A stretch of DNA of 20,757 nt from JBELMB01 sp042088665 (GTDB taxonomy: Bacteria > Pseudomonadota > Alphaproteobacteria > Rhodobacterales > Rhodobacteraceae): the NCBI GenBank assembly GCA_042088665.1, contig JBELMB010000086.1, positions 1 through 20,757 of the forward strand, given 5' to 3'. Below, in pieces: positions 7,726 to 15,892 of this stretch. A program made the position numbers and the translations under genes. The notes below the pieces were generated by a model. It made no database searches, was not told where the DNA came from, and was given only the letters and a program-made list of their open reading frames with translations. Every line of letters begins with the position of its first letter. Position 1 is the stretch's first letter.

Positions 7726-9393
7726 TCAGACCTCAATCGTTTTCGGGCGGCGACGTTCGAACCAGACGACGATCAGCAGCCGCGTGACGAAGATCGCTGT
7801 AAACACGGAGGTCATGATGCCAAAGCCCAGCGTGACTGCAAAGCCGCGCACCGGGCCCGAGCCCATGACATAGAGGATCACCGCCGTGATAAAGGTGGTG
7901 ATGTTCGCGTCCACGATCGCAGACAGCGCCTTTTCATAGCCCAGTTCGATGGCGCGGGCCGGTCCCTTGGCGGTGCGCAACTCTTCACGGATCCGCTCAA
8001 AGATCAGAACATTGGCATCCACGGCCATACCGACCGTCAACACGATCCCGGCGATCCCCGGCAAGGTCAGCGTCGCTCCGATCAGGCTCAGCAGGCCAAA
8101 GAGCAGCCCGATGTTCAGGATCAGCGCCACATTGGCAAACAGGCCAAACAGCCCATAACTCAGCGCCATGAAGACCAGGACCGCAACAAATGCGACAACT
8201 GTGGCCACCTTGCCCGCGTCGATGCTGTCCTGCCCCAGTTCCGGGCCGATGGTCCGCTCTTCGAGGAACTCCAGCCCGGCTGGCAGGGCACCCGCGCGCA
8301 GGAGCACCGCGAGGTTGGTCGACTCCTCGACCGAGAAATTGCCCGTGATGATCCCGGATCCGCCGGGAATGTGCGACTGGATCACCGGTGCAGAGATCAC
8401 TTCGTCATCCAGCACGATTGCAAAGGGCGAGCCGATGTTCTCGGCCGTGTAGTCGCCAAAACGGCGCGCGCCCGAGGGGTTGAACGTGAAGTTCACCGCC
8501 GGGCGGCCATTCTGGTCAAATGAGGGTTGCGCGTTGGTCAGGTCCTCGCCCGTGACCACGGCAGATTGTTCGAGGATGTAGAACACGCCTTCGTCGTCGA
8601 CGGCAGGCAGGATCTCGTTGCCCGCACCGGCGGTGTCATTGGCGTTGCTGCTGCGGCCCACAACCGGCTGAAAGGTCAGCTGCGCAGTGGTGCCGATGAT
8701 CTCTTTCAGTTCAGCCGCCGATCCGATGCCGGGCACCTGGATCAGGATCCGGTCAAAGCCCTGCCGCTGGATGGTCGGTTCGCGCGTGCCGACCTCATCG
8801 ATCCGGCGCCGGATGATTTCAAGGCTTTGCTGCATCGTGCGGTCGTCGGTGGCTTGCCGCTCGGCTTCGGACAGGACCACGACCAATTCGTCGCCATCGC
8901 TGCTGACCTCAAGATCGGTGGCCCCTGCCCCCGTCAACGAGACCACCGGCTGCGCCAATCCCCGCACCAGCTGGATCGCCCTGCTCATGCCCTCTGGTTG
9001 CGAGAGGCGCACGCGCAACTCCCCGCGCGCCGCGGCCTCGGAATTCCAGCGGATCGTGCCGACCGTCGCCCGTTCGCCGCGCAGGATGTCGCGCACCTCG
9101 GGCCAGAGGGCTTCCATCCGGGCGGCATAAACCTCCTGGACCTTCACTTCGGCGAGCAGATGCGCGCCGCCGCGCAGGTCCAGGCCCAGATTCACCAACC
9201 CCGACGGCAGGTAGCCCGGCCAACTGCCCGCCGCCTGCTGGTTCTCGGGTGTGTCGAAACCGGCCTCGATGGCCTTTTCCGCATCGTTCGACAGCTCAAC
9301 ACGGCCGTAGAACACATTCGGCATGGCCAAAAGCAAGCCCACCACGAGGGTGGTCCAGATCAGGACACGCTTCCAGCCATCGATCTGCAGCAT
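7726..9393 (-). CDS. secD: Protein translocase subunit SecD
   Basis: A 555-residue inner-membrane protein, partner of SecF. One N-terminal membrane segment (about 9-25) is followed by LGLDLRGGAHLL (69-80), the large periplasmic P1 region, then the membrane half with VDANVLIFERIREEL, the motif with the functionally important Asp. The length is somewhat below that of E. coli SecD (615), as is common outside enterobacteria. It starts at ATG 9393, 5 bases after the yajC stop, and is followed directly by secF. The order yajC-secD-secF is the classical one. Confidence 0.97.
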   Translation of the reverse strand: MLQIDGWKRVLIWTTLVVGLLLAMPNVFYGRVELSNDAEKAIEAGFDTPENQQAAGSWPGYLPSGLVNLGLDLRGGAHLLAEVKVQEVYAARMEALWPEVRDILRGERATVGTIRWNSEAAARGELRVRLSQPEGMSRAIQLVRGLAQPVVSLTGAGATDLEVSSDGDELVVVLSEAERQATDDRTMQQSLEIIRRRIDEVGTREPTIQRQGFDRILIQVPGIGSAAELKEIIGTTAQLTFQPVVGRSSNANDTAGAGNEILPAVDDEGVFYILEQSAVVTGEDLTNAQPSFDQNGRPAVNFTFNPSGARRFGDYTAENIGSPFAIVLDDEVISAPVIQSHIPGGSGIITGNFSVEESTNLAVLLRAGALPAGLEFLEERTIGPELGQDSIDAGKVATVVAFVAVLVFMALSYGLFGLFANVALILNIGLLFGLLSLIGATLTLPGIAGIVLTVGMAVDANVLIFERIREELRTAKGPARAIELGYEKALSAIVDANITTFITAVILYVMGSGPVRGFAVTLGFGIMTSVFTAIFVTRLLIVVWFERRRPKTIEV

Positions 9394-9398
9394 TGCGC

Positions 9399-9686
9399 TC
9401 AGCTCTCCGCGGGTTCGGTCTTGGATTTGACGGAGGCGACGGTGGCGCGCATCAGGCGGATCTTCACGCCTTCGGCGATTTCCACTTCAAGCTCGTTGTC
9501 GTCGCGAACCTTCAGCACCTTGCCGATGATCCCGCCCTGCGTGATGATCACGTCATTGCGGCGGATGGCCTCGATCATGGCCTGATGCTCTTTGACCTTT
9601 TTCTGCTGAGGTCGGATCAGCAGGAAGTACATGATCGCGAAGATCAGGCCCATCATCACGAAGGAAGAGACCGTCTGACTGTCCAT
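9399..9686 (-). CDS. yajC: Preprotein translocase subunit YajC
   Basis: A 95-residue protein with a single membrane helix (about 7-25), then the family signature FLLIRPQQKKVKEHQAM and a small conserved domain with ITQGGIIGKV. YajC associates with SecDF and SecYEG; it is dispensable in E. coli. First gene of the - strand sec block. It has a strong AAGGAGC element before ATG 9686. The 126-base gap to the divergent protease gene must hold its promoter. Confidence 0.96.
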   Translation of the reverse strand: MDSQTVSSFVMMGLIFAIMYFLLIRPQQKKVKEHQAMIEAIRRNDVIITQGGIIGKVLKVRDDNELEVEIAEGVKIRLMRATVASVKSKTEPAES

Positions 9687-9707
9687 GGGATGCTCCTTGT
9701 TGTCTCA

Positions 9708-9723
9708 GCGGGGCACCCCCCGC
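9708..9723. other. Short GC hairpin in the yajC leader
   Basis: A perfect 6-bp stem, GCGGGG (9708-9713) with CCCCGC (9718-9723), with a 4-base loop, lies about 20 bases upstream of the yajC start. It could structure the 5' end of the sec mRNA or separate the two divergent transcripts. There is no T-run. Confidence 0.3.
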
Positions 9724-9812
9724 GCATTTGCGCAGTACCTATGCTCGGGCGCGGGCGGATGCAAGACGCATGCAGGGCTGGCAGCGCGCGGGACATTCGC
9801 TATCATTGCAGA

Positions 9813-10454
9813 ATGCGGTGGTGGCTTGTTCTTTTCCTCATGTTTGGCGGCGCGACCGCGGCCGAAGAGGCCGTCGGGCGGTTGAACCTCGCTGGATTCA
9901 ACCACCGGGAGATGTGCACCGCCTCATTGGTGGCGCCCGGTCTGGCATTGACTGCGGCACATTGCGTGACATGGCCTCAGGATGGCTATCTCAAGCGCAT
10001 CACCGACATGGTCTTCGTGGCCGGTTGGGACGGCGAGCGCCACAGCGGCGCCACGCGCATCACCTCTGTATCCGTGCATCCGGAGGCCTATAGCAACGGC
10101 GCCTTCGACCTGCGCCATGACCTCGCAGTGATAGAATTGTCCGAAAAGATCGCGCCAAAACCCTTGCGCATCGGGTCTGGCGGGCTGCCCGGGCCGCTGG
10201 AATTGGCCGGATACCAACGCTCGCGCCCGCACCGATTGACGGTGACGCCGTTCTGTTATGGCGAAGAACGCGGCCCCCTGTGGCAGATCCAATGCCGCGT
10301 GGAACCGGGCCAGTCCGGAGGACCGGTCTTTGCCGGCGAAGGTGCGCAGCGCCGCATCGTGGCCGTGCTGGTGGCAGTGTCAGAGGAAAACGCACTGGCG
10401 GTGCCGGTGGATGGCTGGCTGCGTCGACAAGTGGCGGCAGCGAACGGATCCTGA
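9813..10454 (+). CDS. Secreted trypsin-like serine protease (S1 fold)
   Basis: A 213-residue protein with a signal peptide (residues 1-16, ending ATA, with hydrophobic core WWLVLFLMF). The catalytic triad of the chymotrypsin fold is complete: H50 in TAAHC, D103 in HDLAVIEL and S168 in GQSGGP. The mature chain of about 197 residues is a minimal S1 domain without PDZ or other extensions, so it resembles the small trypsin-like proteins of alphaproteobacteria rather than DegP. Four cysteines (C35, C51, C148, C161) could form two disulfides, including the usual one beside the catalytic His. Start at ATG 9813; the ribosome binding site is weak. It diverges from yajC and converges on the RTX-like gene. 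The substrate is unknown. Confidence 0.88.
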   Translation: MRWWLVLFLMFGGATAAEEAVGRLNLAGFNHREMCTASLVAPGLALTAAHCVTWPQDGYLKRITDMVFVAGWDGERHSGATRITSVSVHPEAYSNGAFDLRHDLAVIELSEKIAPKPLRIGSGGLPGPLELAGYQRSRPHRLTVTPFCYGEERGPLWQIQCRVEPGQSGGPVFAGEGAQRRIVAVLVAVSEENALAVPVDGWLRRQVAAANGS

Positions 10455-10683
10455 CAACACTGGCAGCCGCGCCCTGCGCGCCTCTGCGCAGACATGCACA
10501 AGACCTTGTTTCCAAGACAGAAATGCCTGCTCCGTTGTCGTTGTCTCCGGCCAACGAAGAGCAGCACAGGCGTTCAATCGTTTGTCCGCGGCGGCCTGCC
10601 TCTGCAAACCCCACGGTTTGACAAACTGTGCGGGACGCACCGCAGCGGCCCTGTGTTCTCGGTTCTGATTGATGCCACCGGTC

Positions 10684-11364
10684 TCAGGCCGCGGTTGCGT
10701 CCAGCACGCGCACGTGGCCTTCGAGGTCCCGCGCCAGTGCATCAGGAAACACGACCACGTCTGTGCCTGAGACAGATGCGACAGCGCCCGCGTCCGTGTC
10801 GCGCAAGGCAACCTGAAGACCGGCTCCCTGCCCGGCACCCGCAGCGGGATCTTCGACCTCGATGACGACCTCCTCGCCCGGGGTATAGCCGGTGATGACG
10901 ACCGGTTCCTCGTCAGGCGATTGCGCAGATCCATCCTCTTCGTCATCCTCGGCCGGCACCTGAACGGAAAAGAAATCAATGCCTTCCCCGCCCTCTAGCG
11001 TGTCACCCGGCCCGCCGGTCACAACCTCTGCCCCGGCCATTTCGGCCTGCACGACGAGAGCGTCCATGTCGGGCGCAGACTGATCCGGGCCCTCCGCGAT
11101 CTCTATATCGTCGGGCACTGGGGACACCGTGGGGTCGTCGAGCACGCCTTCCGGAGGGGTGTCTGCGACGGCAGGCTCTTGCTCGGGCGTGTCTTCTTCG
11201 GTGGGCAGAATCATATCGTCCCCGCCGGCCTGCACGGCGCGCGCCGATGCCTCCGCATCCGCCTGCGCGCTCACTTCGTCCTCAAGTGCCGAAAGATCGT
11301 CCAGCGCGTCCTGCACGACCATCATCGCCACGCTGCCCAGCAACAATGCCAGCACAAGTCCCAT
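10684..11364 (-). CDS. Acidic membrane-anchored protein with an RTX-like motif
   Basis: A 226-residue protein of unknown function. Residues 1-18 form a hydrophobic helix (MGLVLALLLGSVAMMVV), followed by a short DDLSALEDE segment and a strongly acidic, Pro-rich region (about 48-105). GGPGDTLEGGEGIDFF (117-132) resembles one calcium-binding RTX nonapeptide turn (GGxGxDxxx), where secreted RTX proteins usually have many. Residues 135-155 are again very acidic, and a small Val-rich C-terminal domain (155-226) follows. Start taken as ATG 11364 with GAGGCG upstream; a GTG at 11385 in the same frame is weaker. Divergent from serS and convergent with the protease gene. Probably a surface or periplasmic calcium-binding protein; family not named. 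Confidence 0.75.
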   Translation of the reverse strand: MGLVLALLLGSVAMMVVQDALDDLSALEDEVSAQADAEASARAVQAGGDDMILPTEEDTPEQEPAVADTPPEGVLDDPTVSPVPDDIEIAEGPDQSAPDMDALVVQAEMAGAEVVTGGPGDTLEGGEGIDFFSVQVPAEDDEEDGSAQSPDEEPVVITGYTPGEEVVIEVEDPAAGAGQGAGLQVALRDTDAGAVASVSGTDVVVFPDALARDLEGHVRVLDATAA

Positions 11365-11605
11365 ATCGCACCCGCCTCTCGCCACAGGCCGTCAAAACCG
11401 GCCAGTTGAGAGATGTTTTTCCTAAAACTGGAAACGTCAGGTTAACGCCACGGGACTCCGCGCCTTTTCCCGCCCGGGCGCGCGCATTTGACACCACCGT
11501 TGCAGGTTTGCGCGGGTCCTTGCCGCGTCAGGCTGGCCCCTACACTCCCCGGCAAACTTCAGGCATAAGCAGCGCGACTCGCGGTCTGCTTACAGGGAGA
11601 TGACC

Positions 11606-12898
11606 ATGCACGACATCCGCGCCATCCGAGAAGCTCCGGACGCCTGGGACGACGCCTTGCTGCGCCGTGGGACGGAGGCGATGTCGTCACAGGTCCTCGC
11701 CCTCGACGAAGCGCGCCGCGCCGCCATCCTGACCGCCGAAACCGCCCAGGCGGAACAGAACAAGGCGTCGAAGCTGGTCGGAAAGGCCAAGGCCTCCGGC
11801 GATGAGGCGGAATTCCAGCGTCTTCGGGCGCTGGTGGCCGAGAAAAAGGCCGAAGTCGCCCAGATGCAGGAGAAGGCGAAGGCGCTCGACACCGAGTTGA
11901 CCGATCTGCTGATGGGCGTGCCCAACCTGCCGTTGGCCGGTGTGCCCGAAGGCGCCGACGAAGAGGACAACGTCGAGGTCAAACGCTGGGGCCATCCGCG
12001 CAACTTCGATTTTGACCCGGTGGAGCATTTCGACATCGAGGGCGTGCAACCGGGCATGGACTTTGAAGTGGCCGCCAAACTGTCGGGCAGCCGCTTTGTG
12101 GTGCTGTCCGGCGCTGTTGCACGGCTTCACCGCGCGCTGGCCCAGTTCATGCTGGACACCCATATCGACAAACACGGCCTGACCGAAACCTGGACCCCGG
12201 TTCTGGTACGCCCCGAAATGATGTACGGGACAGGCCAGTTGCCGAAGTTCGGCGAAGACAGTTACGAGACGACCAATGGCTGGTGGTTGATCCCCACCGC
12301 CGAAGTGACCCTGACCAATATCGTCAACGGTCTGGTCGTAGACGCGGACTATCTGCCCCGGCGCTACACGGCGCATTCGCAGTGCTTCCGCTCCGAGGCG
12401 GGGTCGGCCGGGCGCGATACATCCGGGATGCTGCGCCAGCACCAGTTCGAAAAGGTGGAGATGGTGACCATTTGCCATCCCGAACAGAGCATCGCAGAAC
12501 ATGACCGCATGACGGGCTGCGCCGAGGCCATCCTTGAGGCGCTTGGACTGCCTTATCGCACGATGGTGCTCTGCACGGGCGACATGGGATTCGGCGCGCA
12601 GCGCACCCATGATATCGAGGTCTGGCTGCCGGGCCAGAATACCTACCGCGAGATCAGTTCCGTCTCCACCTGTGGGGCGTTTCAGGCGCGCCGGATGAAC
12701 GCGCGCTTTCGCCCGGAGGGCGGTGGCAAGCCGGAGTTTCTGCACACTTTGAACGGATCCGGGCTGGCCGTTGGCCGATGCCTGATCGCGGTGCTGGAGA
12801 ACGGCCAGCAATCGGATGGATCGGTCGACCTGCCAGAGGCGCTGCATGCCTACCTCGGTGGCAAGACGCGCCTGACGGCGGAGGGTGTTCTCGCGTGA
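11606..12898 (+). CDS. serS: Seryl-tRNA synthetase
   Basis: Charges tRNA-Ser with serine; cytosolic class II aminoacyl-tRNA synthetase, 430 residues. The N-terminal part (about 28-100) is the long antiparallel coiled coil that grips the tRNA long arm. The catalytic domain has TAEVTLTN (231-238) for serine binding, motif 2 starting FRSEAGSAGRDTSGM (261-275) and motif 3 GSGLAVGRCLIAVLENG (384-400). Start chosen at ATG 11606 (MHDIRAIRE), the family-typical beginning, with GGGAG 8 bases upstream; the ATG at 11600 would add two residues. A downstream mini-ORF overlaps its stop as GTGA. The sequence is intact and ordinary. Confidence 0.97.
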   Translation: MHDIRAIREAPDAWDDALLRRGTEAMSSQVLALDEARRAAILTAETAQAEQNKASKLVGKAKASGDEAEFQRLRALVAEKKAEVAQMQEKAKALDTELTDLLMGVPNLPLAGVPEGADEEDNVEVKRWGHPRNFDFDPVEHFDIEGVQPGMDFEVAAKLSGSRFVVLSGAVARLHRALAQFMLDTHIDKHGLTETWTPVLVRPEMMYGTGQLPKFGEDSYETTNGWWLIPTAEVTLTNIVNGLVVDADYLPRRYTAHSQCFRSEAGSAGRDTSGMLRQHQFEKVEMVTICHPEQSIAEHDRMTGCAEAILEALGLPYRTMVLCTGDMGFGAQRTHDIEVWLPGQNTYREISSVSTCGAFQARRMNARFRPEGGGKPEFLHTLNGSGLAVGRCLIAVLENGQQSDGSVDLPEALHAYLGGKTRLTAEGVLA

Positions 12899-13059
12899 CA
12901 TCCCGGCGAGCAATGCAGCGGGCTTTGACCCGGGGCTCCCGGGCGCGGGCATCTTTCGATTTGCGTTCGACCGTGATGTTGGCGCATGCCGCCGGACCGC
13001 GGCTGCGGCTGTCTTCTGCGCCGTGGTCTGACCAGCCGGATATGCAGGTGGCCAAATGA
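12895..13059 (+). CDS. Doubtful 54-codon ORF coupled to serS and the TspO-like gene
   Basis: GTG at 12895 overlaps the serS stop (GTGA), and the TGA at 13057-13059 overlaps the next ATG (ATGA), so the frame fits the gap exactly with coupling at both ends. The product would be 54 residues, Arg-rich (MTSRRAMQRALTRGSRARAS at the start), without membrane segment or known motif. The frame is also open upstream inside serS, which weakens the case. It may be a leader ORF that carries ribosomes to the TspO-like gene, or chance. Confidence 0.25.
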   Translation: MTSRRAMQRALTRGSRARASFDLRSTVMLAHAAGPRLRLSSAPWSDQPDMQVAK

Positions 13060-13757
13060 ACCGCATCTGGGCCTTTGTCTGCGCGCTCTGTGCTCTGGCC
13101 TTTGCCGGGGCGCCCTTTGTCGTTACCGGGTTCAATGGCTTTACACCGGAACAGTTCGACGTGGTCATCGAGAATCCGCCGGTTCAACCCGCGGGCTACG
13201 CCTTTGCCATCTGGGGGTTGATCTACCTGTGGCTGCTGGTCGGCACGGTGTTCGGCGCGTTTTACAGGGGTGATGACAGCGACTGGATCGCCATGCGGCC
13301 GCCGCTGACGCTGAGCCTTGCGATCGGCGCGCTTTGGCTGCCGGTCGCGACCTTCTCCCCCATCGGGGCCACCTTGATGATCTGGATCATGCTGGCCGCA
13401 GCCCTTCGCAGCCTGTTCAAGGTGGGCGACACGGACCGATGGCTTCAGCAAGCGCCGGTGGCCATCTATGCCGGATGGCTGACGGCGGCATCTTGCGTCG
13501 CACTTGGCGTGGTGCTGGGCGGCTACGGATGGCTGAGCGCAACGCCGGCGGCGCTGGTGTCATTGGTGCTCGCACTGGGCATCGCGGTGGTCGCGCAGTA
13601 CCAGTTGCACCGCGCACCAGAGTACGGGATCACGGTGATCTGGGCATTGGTCGGCGTCATTGTCGCGAACTACCAGCCGTTCAACGCGGCGGTGTCAGGC
13701 CTTGCCGTTCTTGGGATCATCGCGATTCTCGGGCTGAGAGGCACCGACACGGAGTGA
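13056..13757 (+). CDS. TspO/MBR-related polytopic membrane protein
   Basis: A 233-residue very hydrophobic protein with about six or seven membrane segments. PAGYAFAIWGLIYLWLLVG (about residues 45-63) closely resembles the PxxYxFxIWxxIY signature of tryptophan-rich sensory (TspO/MBR) proteins, and several Trp residues (W53, W58, W92 and others) sit at predicted membrane edges. Classical TspO has five helices and about 160 residues, so this is a longer relative. TspO proteins bind porphyrins and modulate photosynthesis or stress genes in Rhodobacter; nothing here shows that this protein does. Starts at ATG 13056, 157 bases after serS. Confidence 0.7.
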   Translation: MNRIWAFVCALCALAFAGAPFVVTGFNGFTPEQFDVVIENPPVQPAGYAFAIWGLIYLWLLVGTVFGAFYRGDDSDWIAMRPPLTLSLAIGALWLPVATFSPIGATLMIWIMLAAALRSLFKVGDTDRWLQQAPVAIYAGWLTAASCVALGVVLGGYGWLSATPAALVSLVLALGIAVVAQYQLHRAPEYGITVIWALVGVIVANYQPFNAAVSGLAVLGIIAILGLRGTDTE

Positions 13758-13932
13758 TCCGCGCGAGGGCAAAGGGGGTTGGCCGGTGAAAGTGACAGGG
13801 CACTGTTGCGGTTTCACGGAGCGCCGACCAAGAAACGCCACCTGCACTCGCGACACGCCCATATCACCCAGGACATGGATACCCCGCGGTGCAAAATGGG
13901 CGTAAGTCGGTTAAACCGAGGTTGAAGCATCC

Positions 13933-14298
13933 TCACATTGCTGCTCCGCTTCGGTCACGAAGCTCCGTCCGACGCCACAGCGCGTGAGCCCCCCAGATGG
14001 AACTCCCACAGCCTTCCCGCATGCCCAGCAGCGCCAACTGGTTTGCGAGAACCCGCTTGGGCAGCGGACAAGGTGCCGGCAATTTCGGCGCCAAGCCAGC
14101 AGCCGCTGCCTGCCGCGCGATGTCGCGCCACATGTAAGCGGTCCAGACCGACTAGTTCTTGAAGGGCATGTGTTCTGCGCCACCATCTCGTAGCGCAAGT
14201 TGACCGATCGCTATCGCACGGACACGCCGCGCGCCTCTGACAAGGCAGCCAAGCGCGAAACAGTCGGGTGAGCATATGGGCTGCCACTCGAAATCCAT
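13933..14298 (-). pseudogene. Remnant of a DsbA-fold 2-hydroxychromene-2-carboxylate isomerase-like gene
   Basis: On the - strand, one frame reads MDFEWQP, a scrambled stretch, then AEHMPFKN, a TAG stop at 14154-14152, and in the same frame SVWTAYMWRDIARQAAAAGL, PAPCPLPKRVLANQLALLGM and REGCG before it ends at 13933. From memory, AYMWRDI(E/A)R, the P-PYPL block and the LANR-AL-G--EGWG block follow one another in this order in 2-hydroxychromene-2-carboxylate isomerase-like proteins of the DsbA family. The N-terminal catalytic region and the C-terminus are missing or unrecognisable. An internal stop plus a truncated length indicate a dead copy. The family call is by eye and could be wrong. Confidence 0.45.
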
Positions 14299-14345
14299 CT
14301 CGTATCCCTCGTTCACCTGGCAAAAGCGGACGATCCGGGCGGGTG

Positions 14346-14392
14346 CCGATTTCTTCCAAAGAAATCGGACCGAAATCTTTGAAAGATTTCGG
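14346..14392. repeat. Twin perfect palindromic hairpins downstream of der
   Basis: Two adjacent hairpins separated by one base. The first is CCGATTTCTT (14346-14355), loop CCA, AAGAAATCGG (14359-14368). The second is CCGAAATCTT (14370-14379), loop TGA, AAGATTTCGG (14383-14392). Both have perfect 10-bp stems and 3-base loops and are close variants of each other, with the AAA/TTT order swapped. They lie 28 bases after the der stop on its transcript. They may act together as a transcription end or RNA-stability element, or belong to a dispersed palindromic repeat family; no T-run follows. Confidence 0.75.
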
Positions 14393-14419
14393 CGCTCCCC
14401 TTTCGGCGCGAAGACCTTG

Positions 14420-15892
14420 TCAGTCCTTCTTTTTCTGCAGCTTTCCAAGATGCTTGCCAAGGGCGCCGGGCTTCTTCTCGCGCCGTCCCTTGAACGGGTT
14501 CTTATCCCCCTGATCCCGCAGAACCAGACGGATCGGCGTGCCCGGCATGTCGAAATCCTCGCGAAGCCCGTTCACAAGATAGCGCGAATAGCTCTCGGGC
14601 AGCTTGTCCGGATGCGAGCACATGGCCACGAACCCCGGCGGACGCGTCTTGGCCTGCGTCATGTACCGCAACTTGATCCGGCGGCCCTGCGGGGCGGGTG
14701 GCGGGTGGCGCTGGATCATGCTGTCAAGCCAGCGGTTCAACTGCCCAGTGGACACACGTCGGTTCCAGACGTCATAGGCTGACATCACCGCCGCCTGAAG
14801 TTTGTCCAAACCGCGCCCGGTCCGCGCGGACACCGTCACCAAGGGCGCACCGCGCAATTGCGGCAAGAGCCTTTCGAACCCCTCGCGCAGATCTCGCAGC
14901 TTTTCCTGCTTCTCCGGTTCCACGTCCCATTTGTTCACGGCCACGACCACCGCGCGCCCCTCGCGCTCTGCCAGATCGGCGATCTTGAGGTCCTGCGTCT
15001 CAAACGGGATTGCCGCGTCCAGCAACACCACGACCACTTCGGCAAACTTGATGGCGCGAATGCCATCCGAGACCGACAGTTTTTCCAGCTTTTCCTGAAC
15101 CTTGGCACGACGCCGCATGCCTGCGGTGTCAAAGACGCGCATCGGTACGCCACCCCAATCCACCTGGACAGAGATGGCATCGCGCGTGATCCCGGCCTCG
15201 GGACCGGTCAGCAAGCGGTCCTCGCCAAGGATCTGATTGATCAGCGTGGATTTGCCCGCGTTGGGCCGCCCCACCACGGCGATCTGCAAGGGCTTGGCCT
15301 TGGTCGGCATGCGAATGCCCTCGGCCTCGCCGCCTTCACCGTCCTCGGGCAGATCCACATCCGTTTCCGGGGCATCCGCTGCGGCGACCGCGGCCAGAGC
15401 ATCAGAGACGGGCAGAAGGGTCGCGTAAAGCTCCGGCATGCCCTCGCCGTGTTCCGCCGACATCCGGATCGGCTCCCCCAGACCAAGGTTATAGGCCTCG
15501 AGCACACCGGCATCCGCCGCCTGCCCTTCCGCCTTGTTCGCAGCAAGGATCACATGCTTGGCCCGCTTTCGCAGGATCTCTGCAAAGAGATGGTCATCCG
15601 GCAAAAGCCCCGTCCGCCCATCGACCAGAAACAGGCAGATGTCGGCCATATCCACCGCGCGTTCCGTCAGGCGGCGCATGCGGGCAGGCAGGCTGTCGTC
15701 GGAGGCATTCTCCAACCCGGCCGTGTCAATCACGGTAAAGCGCAGGTCGCCGAGTCGTGCCGCCCCCTCCCGCAAGTCGCGGGTCACACCGGGCTGGTCA
15801 TCGACCAAGGCCAGACGCTTGCCGACAAGGCGGTTGAACAGGGTGGACTTGCCCACGTTGGGGCGGCCGACGATGGCCAGTGTGAACGACAT
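14420..15892 (-). CDS. der: Ribosome assembly GTPase Der (EngA)
   Basis: Tandem-domain GTPase needed for maturation of the 50S subunit; 490 residues, cytosolic. First G domain: GRPNVGKST (9-17), DTAG (56-59), NKAE (near 119). Second G domain: GRPNAGKST (208-216), DTAGMRRR, NKWD, followed by the C-terminal KH-like domain. The linker between the G domains is acidic and longer than in some relatives (about 170-195). Start at ATG 15892 with GGAG upstream; a TTG at 15895 would add one residue. Downstream of bamB on the same strand (202-base gap), as in the enterobacterial yfgM-bamB-der order. Confidence 0.97.
   Translation of the reverse strand: MSFTLAIVGRPNVGKSTLFNRLVGKRLALVDDQPGVTRDLREGAARLGDLRFTVIDTAGLENASDDSLPARMRRLTERAVDMADICLFLVDGRTGLLPDDHLFAEILRKRAKHVILAANKAEGQAADAGVLEAYNLGLGEPIRMSAEHGEGMPELYATLLPVSDALAAVAAADAPETDVDLPEDGEGGEAEGIRMPTKAKPLQIAVVGRPNAGKSTLINQILGEDRLLTGPEAGITRDAISVQVDWGGVPMRVFDTAGMRRRAKVQEKLEKLSVSDGIRAIKFAEVVVVLLDAAIPFETQDLKIADLAEREGRAVVVAVNKWDVEPEKQEKLRDLREGFERLLPQLRGAPLVTVSARTGRGLDKLQAAVMSAYDVWNRRVSTGQLNRWLDSMIQRHPPPAPQGRRIKLRYMTQAKTRPPGFVAMCSHPDKLPESYSRYLVNGLREDFDMPGTPIRLVLRDQGDKNPFKGRREKKPGALGKHLGKLQKKKD

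Larger units (their letters stand above)
13758..14419. other. Gene-poor region with remnant gene and hairpins
   Basis: About 660 bases between the TspO-like gene and der without an intact gene. It contains the decayed DsbA-fold remnant (13933-14298, - strand) and two hairpins (14346-14392), described separately. The stretch 13758-13932 shows nothing recognisable. Short open frames on both strands lack protein character. The composition looks less constrained than in the neighbouring genes. Confidence 0.6.

Noticed and set aside
7725..7736. TTG start of secF four codons upstream
   Set aside because: The ATG at 7724 has GAGG at proper spacing and avoids overlap with secD.
11488..11493. TTGACA in the serS leader, considered as a -35 box
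   Set aside because: No acceptable -10 box occurs 16-18 bases downstream; the TACACT at 11541 is far too distant.
11687..13168. 493-codon - strand frame opposite serS
   Set aside because: Antisense to intact serS, which explains the open frame; no recognisable protein feature.
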